From Ptychodera flava (Eukaryota; Hemichordata; Enteropneusta; Ptychoderidae), in the NCBI RefSeq assembly GCF_041260155.1, contig NC_091938.1, positions 15,821,219 through 15,885,218 of the forward strand: a stretch of DNA of 64,000 nucleotides. Direction: 5' to 3'. Within the stretch, counting starts at the first letter, position 1; the number at the start of each line of letters is the position of its first letter. The notes below the pieces were generated by a model, which saw nothing but the letters and a program-made list of their open reading frames with translations, was not told the origin of the DNA and searched no databases. Shown here in pieces: positions 1 to 12,100 of the stretch. The position numbers and the translations under genes are program-made.

Positions 1-1224
1 CGCCCATTTCAAAGCTGGCAGATTATTGGTTCGCAATATTGACGTCACCGAAACCTATTGTGTTATGTTTACGTCCTTGCCATTTTGCTGCCTCTTATCT
101 TGGCAAGAATACAATCCAACAGTATCAACACGAACATCGCCACAGGGCGCGGGTTTACTGCGTCCATTGAGACATCCCTTCGTTCTTTCCGGATCGGGTT
201 TAAACCGGTTTCTTTATGAGAACAGAGAAGACCAAGGCTCTTAGGCGATAAGAGGAGACTTTTCTGGTCGATGACGCTTGGCAAAAGCGATGCGATTTTC
301 TTTCTTCTTTCTCTTTCGCTATATTCACCTCGGTGTGAGATTACCGCAATAATTATTTGTTTTTCACTCTTAGCATCAGATTCAATATGTGGGTATGAAG
401 AGAAGCCATCTCCGCACATATATCCTATTAATATTACTGAGGCGGCCTTAATAGCCTGATCGTTTAGTTCATCTGTCTGTTGGAATACTAAGCTAACGAT
501 TTTGTTGAACACATCATGGTAAGGAAAGGGAGCGACGCCCGGTCTAAAAGTGATACTGACGATGACTAGAAACATGTCATTTTTTGTCCTTGTTGCGAAA
601 TTTCCCTCTGACTTTGTCGAACTGCAAGATCAAGAGTCAACTTCTCCTTTTCTCGGAAAAGGGTAGCAAGAAGAGACGCACTTTGTACAAGACATAAACA
701 AATGAAATAAGTTCACTTCATGTGAATTAGAGAATTAGAGGTTATAAACGGCAAGCGAGGGTATTTGGTTGCAGATATAAGACCTCTGGGGTGAAATTAG
801 CATATTTGGCGGGAAATAATCACCTCGCTTGGCGTATTTCACCAAAAGCATATTATAATTCCTTTCAACCAATGATTTCTACATCATCGGTGGAGAATCC
901 GGGTAGAAAATGCAGAAAATGGGCGAGAACATACTGTGAAAAATGACTTTGCTGAAATGATACGAAGTTCCTTGTGTTGTTCTGCTTCATTTATGCATTT
1001 TTTAAGGTAATGCAAGCCACGCGATAAAGCCAGTTCAAAAGCTCTTCATGTAACTCTCTCTGGAAACTTTCAACAATTCATTGTGAAAATATTAATCTGA
1101 AATGTAACGGTCATTTTGAACAGTTTGAAGAAAGGAAAAATCGTTCTTGTCTGTACTGACTGCATACTAAAGTTTGAAATGTTGATAGTTAAATTTCACA
1201 ATAATGGGACAATAGCCACTGTCT

Positions 1225-1545
1225 TCACTTTAACATGGGGGGTCTTGCAACAAGCTCCATGGTCCTGACCGTCCCATAGTTTTACAGTTCTTCATTTACC
1301 TACAACCTGTATTGATTCGTTTTGATAATAAAAAAACCGGTTTCCTCTCAGTGTTAACACCGAGAAAGGGCGCCATTTTGATTTTCAAGTGTCTCTTAAT
1401 CAGGTTGTTTGATTTCCCTGTCCGAGAATTTTGCAGTATAACCGTTGATATTTTTCTTGGGTATTATTAAAGAGAGTAGGTTAAAGTTCCATCCAGTAAA
1501 GTTTGAGCAAAATCCTAACACTTTCATTTTCCGGATACGTATTAC
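1225..1545. mobile_element. Diverged MITE family A relic, copy 4
   Basis: The blocks gttaacaccgagaaagggcg followed by ccattttgattttcaa, and aaagtttgagcaaaatcc followed by acactttcattttccgg, occur in the order and spacing seen in copies 1-3. The terminal repeats are not recognisable. Borders are approximate. Confidence 0.45.
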
Positions 1546-1657
1546 ATTCAGGGTAATAAACGTGCAGCCTTGTTTACTTCCGTCGTTGGGTTCCTAGCGA
1601 CGTACCTATTGATACGTTTATGAGATCCTTTCATCTATGATTCAATGCGGATCAAAG

Positions 1658-1726
1658 ATGACGGTGAACATTGAAAAACAAATCAAAGACCACTGTATAA
1701 AGCACTTCTTCAGTGATATGAGCTCG
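1658..1726 (+). CDS. Candidate first coding exon of the HELZ2-like gene (weak)
   Basis: An ATG with purine at -3 opens 23 codons (MTVNIEKQIKDHC...) and ends in phase 0 before a GT (TCG|gtagtt). That matches the phase-0 start of the first certain exon at 3142. The donor consensus is poor and nothing in the peptide is diagnostic. The exon at 3142 begins after a normal-looking AG, so some upstream exon must supply the start codon. An unlisted exon, or one left of the window, is equally possible. Confidence 0.2.
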
Positions 1727-3141
1727 GTAGTTATCATTTTTTTTAAAAATTGTGATCATGATTTATAATTTTCAAATAGTACATAAAATTGCAACATATT
1801 TTCAACAATTTGCAGCCCCTCTATTAGTTAAATGGTGCGCGGGGTGAGTTCAGGACACAAATCCTCCGCGGACAACGTGGCCGGATGTGTCCCGCGGCCG
1901 GTAGGCTAGTGACAACCCTGCAACTGTAGTTGTCTGAGAACAAACAGAAGAAGAATTCTGACCTTTAGCGCGATTCAAGCCAAAAGAATCCAGTTTGTTA
2001 ACTTACATAAAGTTTGTATTTTAGCTAGTTGCGATATTGTTATGTCGAAGGGCACGATGTATCAATCGAGAAATTATGATGTTTCCAACTTCATTTTAGG
2101 TGCACGCTTTTCCCGTGCGACATACACAAACTGGAGTTTATTTGGAAAAGTTTGGATACAGGATCAGGATCTTTCAAAAACATATTAGTTCGAGATCATT
2201 ATTGTTTTCTTTATTTCTTTTTAAGTCCCGTCTTGGTTGATATCCTTGAGTTTATGGCTATGGCCCATCTTCGCTTGCCAAGGTCTCTTGTCCGAACAGC
2301 TGGATGCTCCCTGAATTAGTGCGAGGCTGTAGTCAAAGTAACGGATGTATGCGAGCGGACGATGTGCTATGACCGTGACAATAGACTAGCGCTGATGGAC
2401 TATTCCAACGATCCTCACCAAAACATACTTTCTTTATTTAACGCAATGTAATCTTTGCAATAATGATTTTTGCTGCTTTTGTCGGAATCAACGACCAGAA
2501 AAATTGCAAGTTGGGTCTCTTTCTGTTTGTTTTTTTTCTGGCGAAAGATTACAATTGCTCACCAAGGGTATTATTCCATGCTTCAAAAACAATTTTGATG
2601 ACTGTTCGATGGCAACGCAGTAAGGTGACGCACTTTTTTCAAGCGATCCTACACAAGTGAAGCAACCACGGAACCGTATAGCTGGTTTCGTTTTTCATAT
2701 TCTAATAGTTATGATGTTTGCACACGCAAGTGTTTTCAGGTACTTATACAGAGTTTGTCTCAAGGGCCAAGGGAAAACCGCGTAGCTTGCTCACTACATT
2801 TTTGTAATAAAAAGCCCCCTTCGACATTTTTTCCGGTTGGTTTGTTTTACAGAATTCTTATTTTAAACTTCTTTCTCAGAAAATTACAGTTTGTCGGTTG
2901 TTAAATGCGCATGTAAGCCTTGCTCACAGTCTTGTAACGCGATAACGTTGTTGTGACGTGCAGCGCATATTACATGTCACGGCATTCATGATTGCTGGCC
3001 AGCCGGAGTGATCTTGCGCAGATAGCCGATGACATAATCGGTGTCAGTCCAGTAGCAGCCTATCATAACTGTTTTCACTGACAACGAAAACCCTACACAT
3101 TTTAAATAATTAAGTTTCACTTTTCCATTGTTTCGATATAG

Positions 3142-4012
3142 CTCCAGGAAATTCTTCATAAACTTCAACTCGACCTCAAGGCCGAGGGTAATGAACTATT
3201 CGTGGAGAAGGAAATAACGAAAGCATGTCTGTGCTACAACGAAGCTTTAAGTATTATGAACTTGGTGACAATGGAGAAGATGTTCGAGGATGTTGCCTTG
3301 GAAGAAATCGTGCTGTGTAACCGAGCTGAATGCCTTCTTCGCATTGGGGTAAGCAGAAGTTGCCACCGTGATACTTTTACAATGCTACTCGGTCAATTTC
3401 CAATATATTCTATGCTTATGCCCTACTGGTGGCAGGGAATACAACCATTTAATTTCTAACAATATTTCGTGTGATCAATTTGTGTCAAGATAAATGAATC
3501 ACTAATTCACAATATTTTCATTTGACAATAGCCCCCATTTATTAAAACTAAGGTTGTCAGCTCGCACTTGAACTACACTCTAATTGACTTGTAACACGGG
3601 TGCTACCTATATATTGTTTGATTTGAATCGATCCTAACTCGGGTGTCTCTGTCGTAAATGGACAAATCTACCTGGCGCCAGTCATGATATCCACATTCCA
3701 TGGTAGAACAAGCTGCATTACAATCGAGAATATGTCCAAACTTCCATTTCAGACTCACATTACGATAGGTCTGGGTTAGAAATAATCTTTATTAAACATT
3801 TTCTCTCCACAAAGGAGGAAGACGGCGTCGAGCAGGCACTAATCGACTGTGAGAACAGTAAGCACAATACAATACAATACAAAATGCATTTCATGTGTGT
3901 TTTAATTACCCAAAGCGGTGACCCAGAAGTCCTCTGAATTATTCTCAAAATTTGTACATTTCTATAGGACATTTTGCTCCCCTTCGTGAGTGATCACCAT
4001 ACGATGTCACAT

Positions 4013-4074
<62 letters not shown>

Positions 4075-6179
4075 AAATAATAGATATGCGAGCAGAAGCA
4101 CGAAGCGAGCATGATTATGATTCACTCTCCCTGTCATCGTAAGGCTTTGATCGGATTTAGGTGTAAGTCCGTGGTTTGGTTGGGTGTGTGCACGTGGCAG
4201 TGAAGTGAACGCCTCAACAATGTTTTTTATTTTTTTTTATTTTTATTTTTTATTTATTTGCACAAAATGATACATAAAACACCACAATATGAACAAAATT
4301 GTTCGTGGATTACACAGAAAAGTCGAAAGACTTACTTCCACTGTGGTCCATATTAACAAAAGACTAACAAAAAAATGGAAAAAGTACAACGTGAGAAATC
4401 CGACAACAAAGAGTAAAACAAGCTCTTCCAAAACAAAGTTAAACGGACTAAATCCCTCTGAAAATCACACCAAAGATTAAATGAAATCTCTCCTGACACG
4501 TTCGACATAAGAATCTTGCAAATGACGTTTTAACTTTTTTTTAAAATTGTAATTGGAATCAATATTCCTTATACTACGTGGAAGGCAATTCCATAACTGC
4601 GAAGCTGAGTACTGAAAACTTGTTTGAAATAATTTAGCTCCTCCTGGGATAAAACTGAGTTATTGCCAGAACGTGTATTATAATTGTGTACATTCTGTCT
4701 GGTAATAAAATTTGACGCTAGGTAGGATGGAGCTTGACCCCTTATTATTTTATGCATGAGATTCAGTTTCAGATACGACACTCTTTGCTCTACACAAAGC
4801 CACCCAAGTTTTTCAAAGTGAGCTGGCCCAATATGTTCCCTGGGGTGCATATTTAGAACAAACCTTATTATTTTATTTTGTGTTGTTTGTAGTCTATGTT
4901 TACTGACAACCTTCAAACCTTGATACCAGTAGGCACAGGCATAATCAAAAAGACAATTAATGAGACTGTTGGCAAGAAGTATTACGTGTTTTTCTGTCCA
5001 AAAAGTGACGTTTGCGAAACAAAAACTTAAGACGAATGTTTGCCTTCTGAATTATTTGTGTGGTCATACTCTCTCCTGATAGTGTTTGATCCAGATCGGC
5101 ACCCAAATAATTAACGATGTCCTTGGCAATGACATTGGTATCGTTACAGACTATTTCCAGCTGAGACTGTTCTTTTAAGAAATGATTCGAGCCAAAAGAA
5201 TTGACTCAGTTTTACCAAGATGTAAGGTCAATTTGTTATCCACTAACCATTCATTCAAACTTTGCAATTCTAAGCTTAGTTCGTTTTGTATTTTACCAAT
5301 ATCCTTGTCAGGGACCATCAGTGCTGAGTCATCAGCATGCAAAAGAAGTTTACAATTTACAGCAGAACACATGTCATTAACATATATTGAAAACAGAATC
5401 TGACCCAGTATCGATCCTTGAGGCATCCCACAATTAATCTGATTAAATGATGACATATGATTATTTACGTTGACCACTTGCTGTCTGCCAGTCAGATAAG
5501 AACTGGACCAACGAACAGCTTTGTGACTCAGGCCTAACGCTTTAAGCTTATCTAATAAGATCGTATGATCCACGGTATCAAATGCCTTCTGAAGGTCGAT
5601 AAGCACCATCCCTGTTCGTTTACCCTGGTCTATTTGGTGTTTAATGTGATCAGTGATGTAAATCAAGCATGTATCAGTAGAGTACCCTGGTCGAAATCCT
5701 GATTGAAATTCATACAGTAAGTTGTTATCTTTTCAGTACTCAACAATATGAACCCCAAAAATGAGAAGGCTATGTTTAGAAAAGTGAAGGCGTTGAAGAA
5801 ACTGGGACGAGTCGATGAAGCTTGGAGAGCTATACAGCAGTTAAAATTAATTCGAAATGTAAGTATTGTGAACCACCAGAAAACGTCACTAGTTGACCTT
5901 TTCGTTATCAGGTATCCACCAGAAAAATTATACTAAAATCCATGAGAGAGATTTAGACTATGATAAAACGACAAATGGAAGAGATGCGTCGTTCTAGAAA
6001 TAGTTTATATTCATGTCAAGGATTTAGCATTACCACATGTATACTTCTTTGCCTTTTTGTTTCGTTTGCATCAGGACTCTAAAGTAATCCAGTTGGAAAA
6101 TGAAATTCGAGCCATTATCGATGAACAAACCCTGCAATATTTGGAGCATCGCACTCGAGCTCTGGTAGAGGCGCCAATG
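3142..6179 (+). CDS. HELZ2-like exons 1-4: N-terminal TPR repeats
   Basis: Four exons (3142-3348, 3815-3857, 5737-5858, 6075-6179) encode about 159 residues of helical repeat. The first reads KAEGNELFVEKEITKACLCY and continues into YNEAL...LCNRAECLLRIG, the canonical TPR pattern of small and large positions. The 43-bp second exon supplies EEDGVEQALIDCEN, and joining in phase gives a second repeat, NPKNEKAMFRKVKALKKLGR followed by VDEAWRAI. TPRs bind peptide partners, so this is probably a protein-docking module. The phase across the short exon (0 to 1, then 1 to 0) is exact, which makes the splice model credible even though each piece is small. Intron 2 carries a (GA)n tract and a LINE. Confidence 0.82.
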
Positions 6180-9100
6180 GTGAGGAGAATATGTTTATAT
6201 CTTTGCATACATCATACATATGATAGATGGCCTAGTTTTGCTTTGATAGAAGTCAACGTAGGCAAGGATTCACGATGAAATGACAAGTTAGAATTAGTAC
6301 TAGTCGATGATCTATTACTAGGCTCTGCTCTCTGCGAGTATAAATCATCACAATGATGAATTTGATCGTTCAGCTGATATTAGGATGGCGACAACAAAGT
6401 CTCGGCTTATGCGCAATGACTTGACTCTTGCCCGGTACTTGTTTCAAGTTGACATTTTGTCGCTCCTGGACAAAATCTACTGTAATAAATTCTGGTATAA
6501 AGAAAAAGTAAAATTCAAACTCCGATAACTCTGATAGAGTACCGTTCCACCAAATCACACAGTTTTGACATAAACATCGACAGGGTTTTCCAAGGGCACA
6601 GTAAAATCAAATTATAAAGACCAATGGCATATGACATAACATATAGAGACTTTGTATGCAGAATCTCGGAAAATACAGATAGGAATATACATGTCTATAT
6701 GCTTATATGCGTTATATTTTTTTAGTTTTAGATAAGGAATCAACTGAAAGATAATTTCTTGGTCCTATTGTTTAACTGGAAATGTCTCACGGGAAGATAG
6801 CATGATAACCATTCATAACCTCCCATATTACATCTATTATGTTAATTCATTGGATAAGTATTTCACTTTGGTTGAACTATTACATATTTGCATAATACAC
6901 ATACAGCTCTTCATGACTGTATTGCTTTTCATACATAGCCTGAAAATCCGGAGGAGAATGCTGAAGTTTATGATCACGATGACATTGAGTTAATGAAGAA
7001 TTTGTACATGATGATGCGCCTTGGATTACTGCCACCTCATCCTCCTGCGGTCTCCCCTATACCGCCTGCCGCGCAAGACCCGATGCATCATGGAAAACGT
7101 ACGGGGTCGCCAAATGCCAGGGGAAGTGAGTCGGGGTCAGCAAAGACCTCAAGCGGCGGCGTGCCGTTGCGAAACAGCGGGCCGGGTTTAGGGGAACCGA
7201 GGTACAGGTTCTACAGCGACATCAGCGACTCAGCGAGGGGAGACTCAGGGTTTGCTGAGGCAACATTGGGACCAGGCGATTATGAAGAGGAAGAGAACAA
7301 GACGTGGCTAGCTTCAGGAACAAACGGTCCTGATACACAGGTTAGCATACCCTCACAAGGCAGCCTAAATGAAGCACATGAATGAGTTACAAAGAGTAGT
7401 CAGAGTTCTTTGATGTCAATTTGTTCACAGGCCGACATCGTGAAGTCTTCGGCGCAAGTCCTCCATACCCGAACCCACATTCCTTCCATCTTCGCACGAG
7501 AGGTGAACACCAACCCAACCCACATAATCACATCCATCCATTCATTCATCCGTATTTCTTTGCTTATGAAATTATGAGGAGGGCATTTTAAAATGACTTA
7601 AGGTATAAATTGACAAATGAGGAGACTTTACCGACTATCAACGATTTCAGAGTTATGTCGAAGAAAAGGAACGTTCACTTATGTAAGAAGTGCAGTAATA
7701 AGGACACATGGTATGGAAATACTTTAATTTTGAGGCAGGCTAACATTTCTGCAAAAAAGAACACGGTTATAAGCACACACTGCCCCACATGTCGATAGCG
7801 GTAAGCCTGGACATGCTTAAGAGAATATGGAAATCAAGGGAAGATATTTCGACACGTAGGCGCTGCGGCTACTTAATAGTGATTAGTATAGTAAAACGTT
7901 TCCTCAACGGTTTGTTTTCTATTCTCCTCACCAATTTTTTTCAAGGAAACGGAAACGAAAGGGAAAAAGAAGAAGGCCAAAAAGAAGAAAAAGAAGAAGA
8001 AAAAGTCAAAAGCAGCGTCGGATTTCGACGATCGTAAGTCTCGTGACATTGATATTTCTCTTGGTTGCATTATTTCTTGAACTAGCAAACAACTTGTCTG
8101 TTTGACTTGTTATGCAATGCGTTTGTTAACCTACTCATATCTTCTCTCGGCCAAAACTGGTAGAAATCCGGAGTTTAAGGTAGTATGCTCCTCGAAAGTG
8201 AAAGACTTAAACTTTTGCTCACACTTCCCTCAAAGAATATTTCAACCATTCTCTTTCAAAATAAAAATAAAATTCATTAAAATGAATCCCCACAAGTTAT
8301 AGATCAGAAAAGAGTTGTAAAGGTTTGTGAGTCCGGATAGCTGTCCCTGAGGCGCATCCTGCCTTAATCGATGGTGTAAAGAAAAGGCTGTCTTCGATAT
8401 GCTTCAAATGGAGCCACTGCACGAAAATAATTAGTCCCACAACAGTAGCGTACTCAAGGAGCAATGAAACGCAGAGAGTAACAAAATTAAAAAAAGTCAA
8501 AATTAAAATATTCCTTGACTTTTTTCAATGCAATGCATTTGCTTACAAAGAATTAACAATACAACCTTTAAGGTGACCCAAATGACCAGAGTATGGTTTC
8601 CGGGCCGCGGGATGAGTCCGAGAAAGGAGAGGTGGTGATTGAAAGAGACTCAACTGCCGACGGTAACTACGACAGTGACACAACCACTGCCACTCTTCAA
8701 GGCAAGATATCACCATGATGTCCATCACTCTTCTATCTCTTCCCTTGCCACGCACGTTACCTTTTTTTCAATCACACCATGGGGTTAAATATTTACAAGG
8801 TGTCAAAGGGACAGCAGCTGAATATGCATGTTGATATCTCATGTGACAAAGTGCAAGGACTTTCTGTCTGAAATTGACTCACAAACATGTCACGAGGTCA
8901 AACATTATTGCTTCACTCGCTTTGTTTGCTGTTTGTATGCAAATACACGTTCGATTAGGGAGCATTCGTTTTTTACGGGGAAGGGGGGTCGGTGGAATTT
9001 GAGCCACAAATGAAATGTAAAAAGCGACCCCCCTCACCAAATCAAACTTCTAAAATTTGACCCCCGAAATTCATCAATTGTAAAATGTGACCCCCCCCCC

Positions 9101-12100
9101 CAACCCCCGCAAAAAAAAATCATCAGATTTGATTCATTTATAACCCTTCGCATCTATTGCCCTGGGCTGAAAAATTAAGCCCTTCAAAAGTGTTTGCAAG
9201 AAAAAGAGTTACCCTTCCCTTGAATTTTCATGCACAAAAAACAGCGACCCTCCCCCAGATGTCACAGTCCGTATCAATAATATCTTAATTGAATTATAAT
9301 TTCCCATTTGACCTTCAAACTTTCAAAGAATATTTTTCGAACTTTAATACAAATAATCACTGGGTGAAATTCCAATATCATATTGGTTTTTCAGATCTGC
9401 TCTTTCAAATATAATATTCTCGTCACGTATATTTACATCAATTGTCAAACTTTTTAAAGCACTGATTTTAATAGCTAGTTTTGTATTTTAAAAAAATATT
9501 CAAAGTTTCCTAACATACCACAATGTATAGAGAATCAACATTTTTGGTGAAATTCCAAAATCAAATTTTTTGCACACACATGAACTTGTAATCGCCCTAG
9601 TCTAATCAAGTACACTAATATCAATAATCAAGAGTACATAAATACACAGATTTAGCTAGTTTTGTATTTAAAAGAAATTATTCATAGCTTCTCATAGACT
9701 ACTCATAGATTATGTATGGAGGACCAAGCAACATTTCGGTGAAATTCCAAAGTCATTTTTTTCCATAACTCCATACAAACCTTTGTAAAATTTGACTCCC
9801 CCTTCCAATCATTGATTGTAAAATTTGACTCCCCTAAAAACGGTTTCGTAAAAGTCAATCCCACCTGATTTCCACCGACCCCCTTCCTGTAAAAACCGAA
9901 TGCTCCCTTAGTGCATTAATTATTATGGTAAATTCAGTCATGAGCAATAGCGAAACCTAGCAAACGTTCAAGCAGCATTGTAAAGGTAAATCACGCTTGT
10001 CAATGTTGTCTATGCAGTAGGTCAAGTTTGCAAAGAAAAAGATACAGTGGTTTACAGTATATCAACAGTTACGCAGCACCTGTCCCTTTACAGACACCGG
10101 TAACACTTGGATCCTTTGTGAATGTGGTACTGGGTAACCGCTTCAGCCAGTTAATATCTAATGGTTCAGAATACATTTCATGCATACACTGATTAAAGAG
10201 AAAAAATAAACGTTAACCAAAGTGGTTATGGTAAAGAAAAATCCTCACAAGCAGCTACAATCGACTTACGATAAAGAGTCTATGAACTCTAGATTTCATG
10301 TCCCAAGACAGACTTTCAATGACGCCACTACGTTACTGATTTGAAAGGTCGGGTCAGCAGAGGTTTTACCTGTTCAAGGTATTCCGAACACATATATATA
10401 GGTCGAGTTGTAGGCACACACATATGATACTCGCTGCTACAGGCTTGTATACTTTTTCATTATAAAGAGTAACAAAATATGTAAGTCCCCCTAATTTGGA
10501 AGCTTCTTTGACTGAAAGATTCGTCATGTGTACCCACTTCCAGTCTTCAAACGTGTTGAGTACAAACCCTACACAAGACGGAATCTCAGTCAAAAACGTT
10601 TCTTCTCTCATAAAACTGTTCCCTCATTCTTTTGCATTTATTTTATCTGTTTAATTCAATTTCGACATTCCATCTCATTCTGTTAATCTTTAGAGACCTT
10701 TTTAACGATACTTATCTTACCATAGACACATAAATATCTTGTCAGTTATTCTTCATCATTACTGGTGACACTTCGTTTGCTGGTGTTAAAGGAGTATTAT
10801 TCAACTTCCACCGTACATTTCACTTGCTCATTCCCTTCGAACTCCGTTTACTTTCGACCGACTTGCAAATGATATTAAAATATTTCTCTGGCACAGATTC
10901 AATCGCAAATGGTTTATCAGACGATGATGAGGACGAACGTGAGGACGTCTCAACGGACAACCAAACTTGCCATCTTCCTGAGAAGTCCAAGGTGCCTCAG
11001 AGTCCGGTTAACTCTTTACCATGGACTACTGTTCAAGCGAAAAAGGTTAGGCTGTACTGAGCTTGTTACAATGATTTGATAACGCAAATATTTCATGCAC
11101 AGCTCATAAACCTGTCAGCATAGTATATGAAAATACTACAATAGCTCTTGTCAGACAGAAGCTGTTATATTGAGTGACATACTTGTGTCTGAGTGCAGTT
11201 ACCTCATCTGCTTCATCACAACAACATATCATTGGGGCAGAGTGTGAAAAGCGTTTCCATACGCCAGTGCAACTCTCAGAGCCAGATGAGCTCAGATTAA
11301 AGGTACCATTATTGATAAAATCACTTCACAAAATTTTCATTTCTCTTGCTTAAAATAATTTTAACGCGCAAATAGTATCAAACTTCGTAGGGAGTACAAA
11401 ACGTACAAGTAATTTACCTTTGTTGAATGATCCGTTATTAATAGAACAGTCAGTAAAACAACCTCTGTCTTACAGGAACCAATGTCTTATGAAAGTTTCG
11501 ATGGGCCAATTTAGAACTTTTACTTTAATTCTTCTTTCAGCAATCAAAGAAGACACTCCAGAAACAGATTGAATCGAAGACAGGTTTGGATAACTTTCAT
11601 ATGGTACAAAGTAAAGGTAATTAGGTTTTACACGGGCATTTCTGAAAACAAGTTTAACTCATTCTCATCTTTTGATGTTTTTCTATGTTTTCTGATCACA
11701 TGCTGCACAAGCTTGGAACATATGTCATGAATTTGTCGTGTATTTACATTTATTGGGTAAAGCGGCAGCCTCTCCTACTGCCCTGAACGCTAACACTTCG
11801 AACCCTGTTTATTAAGTAGCACTTTGACTTTTGTTCCAGTTGGTGTGGTTGTGCTTATTTTCCTCATAGCTCATGGTTGAATATTTTTCTGTGCTATCTC
11901 TCAACAGCTGTTACTGCAACAGCTAAGTTTGAAAACTCAGTAACTTTATACAACCATTCCAAACCCGTTCAACAATACTCTGTATCGTCGCAGAAACCCG
12001 CAGCGGAAGCTTTAAACCCCCCTGTTCCACCAAACATTACAGTACCACCAACAGTTGACCTTCGTGAGATGCTGGAGACCCATGACTTTGCCCTTGTATG

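Larger units (their letters stand above)
1..3141. other. Upstream region of the HELZ2-like gene, no certain gene
   Basis: AT-rich sequence with no supported exon apart from the weak candidate at 1658-1726. A 168-codon minus-strand frame (69-575) has no recognisable motif. The region should contain the promoter and first exon(s) unless these lie left of the window. A diverged MITE lies at about 1225-1545. I see no clear TATA box. Confidence 0.5.

Noticed and set aside
69-575. Minus-strand 168-codon open frame at the left end
   Set aside because: No recognisable motif, no splice partner and no flanking context; length alone is not enough.
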